DNA of 64,000 nt from Ascaris suum. Taxonomy: Eukaryota > Nematoda > Chromadorea > Rhabditida > Ascarididae. Position 1 is the first letter of the stretch. Every line of letters starts with the position of its first letter. The translations under genes were made by a program, and so were the position numbers. The notes under the pieces are model-generated. The model was not told where the DNA came from, made no database searches, and worked only from the letters and a program-made list of their open reading frames with translations. Shown piece after piece: positions 49,700 through 64,000 of the stretch. The stretch is from contig CM024178.1 of assembly GCA_013433145.1 (NCBI GenBank), positions 8,169,260-8,233,259 of the forward strand, written 5' to 3'.

Positions 49700-51600
49700 G
49701 TTCTCTAACTCTCTAACAATTGGATAGTGATAACTGAGCAACAGTTTGATAGATGAACTAATGACATCGACAAAAAACGGATTCCACATCCGAACGATAG
49801 AAAATTGAAAATGTTGTAGAGTATTTCTTTGCGCTGCAACATTTAATGAAAACCTGGTAATGATGCTTACGTTGACTATAGAAATATTTATGAAAGGTGA
49901 TATCGGAAGAGCTACCCACATCGCACGGACACGGAATCAAGTGAAAACTGACGCTTATATCGACATTGACATCGAAAAATCGGTATCGACATCGACATAA
50001 TGACGTCGACATTCATGCAATATTCCAATGTTTCCAGGTTAAAGATTTTTAGCTTGGTAGTACAATTATGTGGTTATCCACATCATAAATTTTGCAGAAA
50101 GTAGTGCGGATGAAGCGTTTCTGGACGTTCTCTAGAAAGCTAATATCAGAAATCAAGTAAGGAGACCAGGAGTTGAGCATTCGAAATTCGGTCGGTAGTA
50201 GGCGATGAAGATACCTCGCTTATGCCCAATACATTAATGCTGTAATGCGCGAAGAATACAGTTTTCATTTTTTTGACGACTTTTCGGCAGTAGTGGAATA
50301 TTGCAACCTCCATGTAATCAATAGACACGTTTTTCGGTCTGAGTATGCATATTTCTATGAAGATACCTAATCACCTTCTGATATCTTTGAAGTTATGAGG
50401 TCGTGAAGCGACCGAGGACGGAGCCGAACTGAGCAGGATTCAGAAGGCCTTTTCGTATAAAATTATCTGCTATCGCATCTCTTTCAAGAATTTCATGAGT
50501 GAAGGAGGTCAAACTAATAGGTCGACAGCTTTTTACTAAAATCATAAATGATTTCTTTAGCAAAGGTGAAGTGATTGCGCACTTCTATGACCAGGGAAGA
50601 GGCAAGCATCAGAAGCAACTTCAGAAAAATTCTGCTAAGCGGGCATAAGATTGCTTTTGCGGTGCATTAGTGGTACTAGCCTTGAGAAACATGAATAAAA
50701 CCCAAATGCTTGTCGCAGCTTACAAGAACGGTAAGCAACTTACCAACGTTTTTTCAAAGACGCTTGAAAAGCGGTCTGTAAACATGTCCGGCTGAGTTAG
50801 TGATCGGTATTCAAGCAGTAACCACGGTTATTTCTTAACTTACCATTGACATATTTGCAAAATACTTCGGTGTATCTACCGTATCTCACGTTTTTCTCGC
50901 AATTTCCAGCAATTATTGTGCAGTGTGTTTATTGATGCTGAGGACGCCAATTATATGTTCTATCTGGTTTATACTATTCAAACCAAAGATCGTGCTTTTT
51001 GCAATCAGTCGCCCAATGAATGGTGAGAATCGACTGGTCTTAGCGATCGTTTTCTTTGGTGTATATACTTGAACAATGTTATAATGTTACGCACAAAACT
51101 TTACGTATATCGTTTACGTATTTCGCCGATTTGTGATGATTTTTGCAAGGTGAACTATCTACTTTTACCAACGAAACATAATACTTACTTTTTGCCTGTA
51201 GTATCTCGGAATATCGCTTCAATTTAGAACTTATAGGTAAAACTTCAAAATGGAAATAGGTGCTTATGTCATTATTGCCTGAAAATTTCTCTCCCAAAAA
51301 ATACAGCGAATAAAATTTATGCCGTTTGTGTTCAAACCAGGTCAGAAATTTTATTTCTATAAATAGGACTTTAGATGTGATTACTAAGAATGGTAAAATA
51401 TATCTGTGCAGGCCTCGAGAAACCCCTCAACATAAAGATAGACGTAATTAGGTTCTTCCATGAATCAGATCTTGCATGAATCAGGGTCTTGCATAATTAA
51501 AGAGTCGAATAAGGTAAAATTTAGGCCATTGACTACAACGATTGCGGAATCAACTATACACGACTCAAGCATTAAGTTGAGAAATTCTACAAAATCAGCT
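49700..51600 (-). mobile_element. Decayed non-LTR (CR1/RTE-like LINE) retrotransposon, catalytic centre lost
   Basis: Read on the minus strand, fragments in shifting frames follow the order of a LINE ORF2. About 51550-51450: a tentative endonuclease end (FVEFLNLML then VVNGLNF, where families have GDFN). 50880-50821: KYVNGKLRNNRG. 50794-50720: DMFTDRFSSVF. 50578-50393: reverse transcriptase with TSPLLKK, CRPISLTSFTHEILERD and PAQFGSVLGR. 50328-50250: VSIDYMEVAIFHY, a worn form of the VDVxYLDFxKAFD block. 50180-50049: SWSPYLISDISFLENVQKRF, the C-terminal motif. 50050-50005: IFNLETLEY. 49852-49735: FQFSIVRMWNPFFVDVI, the terminal RVxxxWNxLP block. The stretch that should hold the YxDD catalytic motif is missing (only about 70 bases separate the flanking blocks), and several frameshifts and stops are present. 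It is inactive. No 5' end, poly(A) tail or target-site duplication could be defined. Confidence 0.8.
49940..50016 (+). repeat. GACATCGACAT short repeat inside the LINE relic
   Basis: Variants of ATCGACATTGACATCGA recur about six times. The repeat sits between the IFNLETLEY block and the terminal RVxxxWNxLP-like block of the retrotransposon, so it probably expanded after insertion. Confidence 0.6.
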
Positions 51601-57360
<5,760 letters not shown>

Positions 57361-58184
57361 TTTATTTACTAATTTATGAATTATTTGAATCGGAAAAAAA
57401 GGATTGCAGGTAGGAAAAATTTATTAAGTGAGGTGACGTGCCTATTTTCTTTATCCCATAAGAAATGACTGTAATCGATTTCTGTCATCATATCGCCGTT
57501 TTGTTGCACTGAAGTATTGACTCTGTTTGGTGACATTGTTGATCTCATAGGAAACTACAACGAATCGAACGGATATGTAATTCAAGTGCATAGTGATGCA
57601 AATATTCAAATCACCATCACGCAAATCGTTCTCATTTTCATGTAAATAGGAGAGGGAAATTTCGAAGATTTTAGAAAGTGAGCTATGATTAGATGAGAAA
57701 TAACAGCAGAAAAATGAAAGTATAATTTGAAAATTTTGAGAAAAAAAAAGCTCATCAAAAGCAGTAAATTTCTCGGACGCAATTGCACATTTTTCACTCA
57801 AACTGACCAGTGGTCACTTATGGATCATTGTAATAACACAATTTCAAATAACTATATCGCTTAGATTTCAATCTCATTGCATAAAATGTAACTTATATCA
57901 ATTTATTAATCAATACGCTATAAAATTGTCATATAAAAAAGAGAAAGAGAAGGTTTTTTTAATCGAAATTTTTTTTAAAAAAAGGCAAGAATATATGCAA
58001 AAATCGTGGTAATCTTTCGAACAAAATTGCATTAACGTTAATAAAATATACAATTGAACCAAATAAAGAGAATATATATAAATAATAATTGAAGAAAAAA
58101 AAGCACATGTGCATTGAAGTTAAATTCAACACACTAAGACATAGGCAATGTTTTCTCTCCAGGTGAAATACCTGTCAAAATGAA

Positions 58185-58620
58185 TCTTCATGTAATATTA
58201 TCCTATTTATTCATATACCTGGTCATTATGCACCCGTTATATATGTTTAAGCTCATATACCATAGACTCACTGTCACGTATTGCTTGTTTTTATCTTCAT
58301 TCTCATATACCGTGTCTTCATCCTCTCCTTTCTCATATTCCTACCCTCTTCTTATGTGCCGTTCCCTCATTGTCACACATAGCACTCGCGTTGCCGTATA
58401 TCGTACCTTTACTATGGTGCAACGCATCATATATGCCGTACTTTTATTCTTATATGTCCTGAAGTTATTCTCAAGTACGATGTCCGCATATACTTCACCT
58501 CACTTCTCAATTACGTGCCCTAGCACCCATATAGAGTGCTCTAATCCTGATGACTCCAATCTTCGTATGACTCTCCCACATTCAGCTTCTATACCCTCAT
58601 TTTTACATGCACAAACTCTC
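58185..58620 (+). repeat. Degenerate minisatellite, about 20-bp CTCATATGCCGTA-like unit
   Basis: Recurring variants of TTATTCTCATATACCGT (near 58250, 58300, 58340, 58400, 58430 and 58450) fill this stretch, with a pyrimidine-rich plus strand. It explains the 156-codon open frame at 58180-58650, which has no other sign of being a gene. Confidence 0.65.
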
Positions 58621-59722
58621 CGCCTATTGCAATCCATTTGCATAACATAATATTCTGATGAGTTGCATCTAAGTAAATCCGCTCATTTTATTCAAATCAT
58701 TTGTATATTTTCGTTCATTCCATTTCATACGTAAATTTCCACCAAAGTAATTAGTAGAATTGATTATCAATTACTTACGTAGAATTTTTTTATGAGATTA
58801 TATGCGGAAGTGAACATAACGACTAGATTAAGCGTTAATTCGTAAGCTATTTAAAATGCATTTAGATTCTATGCAATTCCGAGCACATCATTCATTAGAG
58901 GTTTCCAATTATTTTAGCCTCTTCTAACGATAACTAAATTTATCTCAAATATTCCCACTCTTCAAGCGATCCGAGAATATCATCTAGACGTATTTCTGTT
59001 TCCGATATTATGTTACTGTTTCATTGTTTTTTTTTTTGCTGTATTGAATTTTAGGTCACTAATATTATAAATGAATAAAAATTTATCGTATTCTTTTAAA
59101 TGCATTATATTTCTCTTTGCGTATAATAATAGTAAATATTCTTAATTGCTAAAATTTTTATTTATTTTTTTCTTTGCGTATGCGGAAGATTTATTTTCTA
59201 TTTGAAAAAATTTGCATATTTTTTTTCAATAATTTAATATTCATTATTGGATAGTTAATCGCCGATAAAAATAATAGAAATTTTTTTAAAAAATTTTCAT
59301 ATTTTCAAATTTTTCAATTTTTTTTTCACTTCCTTTTCTCTTACGTATTTCTTAGCTTATTCATTGAAAATAATCGATTGAAATTGCGGAGTTTTTTTTT
59401 CGCTTAATTACGCATTAAATTTTTTTTTTAATGGAGAGTAAAAATTTCCAACAATTTTAATATTGGAATTTTTTTTCATCGATAATTTTTTTTTTGTGAA
59501 AGTGGAAGAATTATATAATTTAGCAAAAAAATTATGATTCGAATTACAAATACAAATGAAATTTTAGACCAATATAAAATAATATGAAATGATTATGTCC
59601 ATAAAATTTCATTAAAAGTTTTGTTTAGAGGATAAATGAAAGAAATGATAGAAAATAGAGAATGAAATCTTTGAGAGGAAAATAGAGAAATAAGAATGAA
59701 ATGTCAAGTAAATATTACTACA

Positions 59723-59873
<151 letters not shown>

Positions 59874-60779
59874 TGGAAAATAGTCGCTGAATTTATATCA
59901 ATAAAATTAATGCACGCGTATTTTTGTTTCTCTTTTTTTTTTGAAACAACGATCAGGTGGGTAGCATTTTTCGACGGGGAAATAAAGATGGAATCTGTTC
60001 GTTATCTCACTAAAGAAAAGAGAAAAAATTCTTCGAGTACTTTTGTCTCCATTTAGTTCCAATGTTTTTCCTAGCTTCTACCAATGTAATTATCTATAGA
60101 TATATCTAGATGCTCATATAAGGAGCTCTTCCAGTAGAAGCTCTAGAGACCACCAATAATGAGCGTCTATAAATTTTGTGCTTTTACTTCGGAGCATATT
60201 GTGGCATCTGTTCGAATCATCGGCCACTTATCATATGCATCCGTTCCCCTTCGTAGTGGTACTCTCGATTCGCTCAGGTGGACATTTGAGTAGATATGCT
60301 AGCCGACTAGCAGACATTTGCATATTAACATGAGCATCCTCGAATGCTCGTAATTTTTGGCTTCGTTTCACACTAATAATAATAAAATAAGTGGGGGAAA
60401 ACTACAAAACGCCATAACGAGCAATAATTTTTTTGCATCGTGCTCATCAACTTAACCGATTGCATAAATAATTCATTAGAAATTAAAATATATCTATAAA
60501 AGTCTTTATATTTGAAACGATGTAATCCATCATAAAATAATTCATAAATAAAGCAATTTTTTTTTTGCAATATTAAAATTGAATTTCGCATCAAATGAAA
60601 ATTTGAATCGACGCAAAATTGCAATCGAACATTTTCAATTAATTCAAATATCTTGTTGAATGATGGATTAATATTAAAACATTGATTTCATGCTTTAAAA
60701 AAAAAACTTCGTTAATTTCCGACTTCGATAGTTTAAGAGGTGAAAATATCGCTTAGAGAAGTAATTCAATTACACCTAG

Positions 60780-60960
60780 AAGGATTGAGAGAATAATAGA
60801 GGAATAAAATGAGCAACAAGTTGGAAAGCAATATAAAAACAATGAAACAACAATGCGAGAACAACATGACAACATTGAAGGAACAATATAGAAATAATAA
60901 TGAGCAATATTGTAAGAATGCCGCATATAATATGAAAGCAATTATTGAAAGAATTTAAGC
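60780..60960 (+). repeat. Degenerate AACAATATGAGAACAA repeat
   Basis: Roughly 17-18-bp units such as AACAATGAAACAACAATGCG, AACAACATGACAACATTGAA and GAACAATATAGAAATAATAA. One plus-strand frame gives about 50 residues rich in N, K, E and Q, probably a by-product of the repeat. Confidence 0.6.
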
Positions 60961-62977
60961 ATGATATAGAAATCATATAGAAGAAACATAACGCGAAACA
61001 ATGTGGAAATTTTTTTGCAAATATTATGAGAAAAATTTATCGAATAATATAAATGATGAATTAATATATACAATAACGATATCGTTTAAGAATTAAGAGC
61101 AATATATTTGTTAAATGAAGAGAGAAAATTTTGAAAGAAATTTGATTAAATAAGAAACACTATATTATCTTATAATAAAAATCTATTTAAAACGTATTTA
61201 AAGAGTTCTACACATGTTATATATTATAGTATCAAACTTTGGATTTTTTTTTTTTGTTAAAGTAAAACGTTGAATTTTTTTTTTTTTGGAATATTTTTGA
61301 AATTTAAGCGATAAATTATATAATCGGGTATAGAATAAATGTGAAATAATAGTCGCAACTATTGAATTTTCTCCATAATATTTTTATTGAAATAGTATAA
61401 TAATTAATGAAATGAATTGTATAATATAAAAATGAATTTCTGAAAGTGTTTTAAATACGATCGAATATTGAATGATCAATAAAAAATTGGAAAAATGCCA
61501 TCTATTAGATCATTATCAATATTTATAAGAGAAATTTCATCAGAACGTTCAAATAAATTCACTATACTGAACAAAATTATTCTCTCTTCAAGAGAAAATT
61601 GTTCGAAAATTTTTTTAAACAATTTAATACGTAAATTTATTATCAAAAAATAAAACAATACAATCGAAAATTATCAAAAGTTTTCATTGTGTGAAATAAT
61701 TGCATTTTTCGAAGAAAAAAAAAACTTCCGATATGATATATATGAATTTTTCTTTAATATTATCACTATTATCATTATCTTGTTATCATTCTCTTCATTA
61801 TCATTATCTTCAATAAATTTGATGAAAGATTTCAAGCGAAAAATTCTCTTCAAAAAATCATTTGAAATGAAAAATTTTTTAAAATTTGTTGCTTAAAAAA
61901 AATTTCGAATGAAATTTCAACAATATTTAGCGATTTTATTTAAGCAAAATTGAAACATTATAAGATGATTTTAAAAAATTTCGTTAAAACGAATGATTGG
62001 AAAATTTCGCATTCAGAGTTTTTCTTTTTTTTTTTTTTTAAATTATACGACGGAAAAAAACACACTGGTAAACAATATTTGATTGCATATCCACTTTTAG
62101 TGTTATTAGCTAATTTTGTTGTTTTCTTTATAGGTTATGGAATCAACTGAAGAGTGTTTCGAAATTATTTCCGCTTTTTGATAATAAATAAAATCATATA
62201 TAAGCATTATGAGGATGATATAAATAAACATTTCATTTAATTTGATTTTGTGAGCGAAATTAGCGAAATTTTTTAGAGCAATTTGAAGGTACTTATTACT
62301 AAAATGAATGAAAAAAAATATACATGAAGATCAGGCACGATATGCGCTTTTTGTATTTCAACTTATCTAACTAATCAATGCCAGGAAGTGTTAATAAATA
62401 ATGAAAAATCCGCAACAATATACTCAAAGACTAACTTAGTCGACTAATGTTAAAAGTTTTTGAAATATGTTTATCTTATTTATTTAACTGTATCCATGTT
62501 TTTTTTTTAAATTTGCTTTTTCATTTATTTCTTTAATATTTTATTATTTGTTCTTGATATGTTTATTTATTCTCTTCTATTTGTATTTCTCTCTTCTGAT
62601 CAATCAATTTCCTCATTCACTAATAAATAACAAAGATGGAGTAAAACATTTATATTTTAATTAGGTACTACCTCCTCTTAAAATAATAAATAGCCGCTGA
62701 AATAGGAGAATGTTGATCAGTACGGTGTACATTACTGCGAATTACACGTGTACATTCCTTTACGAAACCCCACCTCATTTAATTCATAAGTGAGTTCTCT
62801 AAAATGTACGTATGACTTTTTAACTGTTTTTCTCCATCTTTTTATTACCCTGCTTCTTTCGACCGTTTTACATTATTCCATCGTGTTTTCCTTTTTTCCG
62901 ATCTTGCTAACATTTCGTAGTTCTTATAAGAGTAAATGTTTATATTTATACATTCATATACAAAGGTGATTATAAAC

Positions 62978-63111
<134 letters not shown>

Positions 63112-64000
63112 ATGAAGATCGTGATAATAAAAAGATGTGTCATTAATAATGCTGAAGTAGCAGTCATGTTAGCGTATACATATTTGAAAAGAAAAAATCT
63201 TCATGAAGCGACTTCTTCAAAAAATGATGGAAAATTTCTCATCTTTATGCATGAAATCAATCTAAATGCATGAACTAGACGTAAATAATGTTTTAAAAAA
63301 ACCGCCATCAGAGATCATCTATACGCTTCTCTTTTTTTTTTTTCAAAAAAGGACGATCAATTCATTGCGTCAATAACGGAAAATCTTTTAGTTATTAGTA
63401 AAATGCTCTCTATTAGTAAAATTAACAAATAAAGTCTAACAAATTGAATACTATTAAATTCAATATTTGTAATATCTCGCCGAATAATATTATAATTTCT
63501 TCGAGAAAAAAAAAAGATACAATATGCAAAATTTTTCACATTTATATTCTTCGATAATATGATCGAATAATGGAGCATATTATTTGAGCGATTTGCTCAG
63601 ATGTGCGATTGAAATGTGGCCAAATTTGGCTAATAACATTAGGCCTCGTTTGCATTCGTTTTGCTAGCTTTTCAACAAATTATAATCGCAATAAATGGCA
63701 TCCTCTTAGTGGAAAAATTTCATCAATCAATTTCGAATATTTCCTCTACTATGAATGAATCGATTCAAATAAAAAGAATTCTATACAATTCAAATAGTTA
63801 ATTCTATTATAATGATGAACGAATAATCGAATTGAATCTGAATATAGAAATTAATTTAATCAACTCATATCCTATTTAAAATTTTATATCATTTACTAAA
63901 TGAATTAAATTCGATAGAATTTTCTCATTTCGATTTGAATTTTAACAACGAATTAGAGTTTTATAAATTGAGAGTGTGGAAATGACAAAAACGAGGGAAT

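Noticed and set aside
50146..50328. 60-codon minus frame taken as a separate small gene
   Set aside because: Its start matches the worn VxxDYxDFxKAFD block of the LINE relic, and its neighbours continue the same element.
57451..57801. 116-codon minus frame starting MSEKCAIASEKF
   Set aside because: No recognised motif, splice partner or promoter. Kept only as a note within the region description.
58180..58650. 156-codon plus-strand open frame with a hydrophobic start
   Set aside because: It coincides with a drifting CTCATATGCCGT-type minisatellite, which explains the lack of stops and the recurring residues.

Overview
The window looks like nematode nuclear DNA, probably of a very AT-rich species. 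The base composition is strongly A+T. Introns end in the short nematode-type acceptor (TTTCAG, TTTTAG, ATTCAG). One gene belongs to the myosuppressin-receptor-like (DMSR) peptide GPCR family, which is expanded in nematodes. The other encodes a small secreted protein with a lustrin-type cysteine pattern, which is also common in nematodes. No bacterial features (operons, ribosome binding sites, CRISPR, IS elements) were seen. The species cannot be named from this sequence.

Layout. 1-20.7 kb: gene-poor DNA with five long (AT)n arrays and scattered homopolymers; no gene I can support. 20.7-29.5 kb (+): a nine-exon seven-transmembrane receptor, 371 codons plus stop, whose splice phases all agree; two of its introns carry long (AT)n arrays. 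29.5-32.8 kb: intergenic, with a recent 60/61-bp tandem duplication. 32.8-35.87 kb: a 3-kb degenerate minisatellite (18-bp and 10-bp units) that switches orientation near 32.95 kb. 35.9-37.9 kb: a patch of higher GC with overlapping open frames on both strands, one of them with a signal-peptide-like start; unassigned. 43.0-44.0 kb (-): a two-exon gene for a 101-residue secreted cysteine-rich protein, with a TATA box and two GATA-type sites. 49.7-51.6 kb (-): a decayed non-LTR (LINE) retrotransposon whose catalytic centre is lost. The rest is AT-rich DNA with microsatellites and several degenerate minisatellites.

The two intact genes do not obviously work together. The receptor should act at the membrane of neurons or muscle in FMRFamide-like peptide signalling, and the cysteine-rich protein is secreted. 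The most unusual features are the orientation-switching minisatellite, the number of diverged minisatellites, and twelve (AT)n arrays of 48-184 bp in 64 kb, several of which sit between GCAT/ATGC boundaries. All calls come from reading the sequence; no database search was run.
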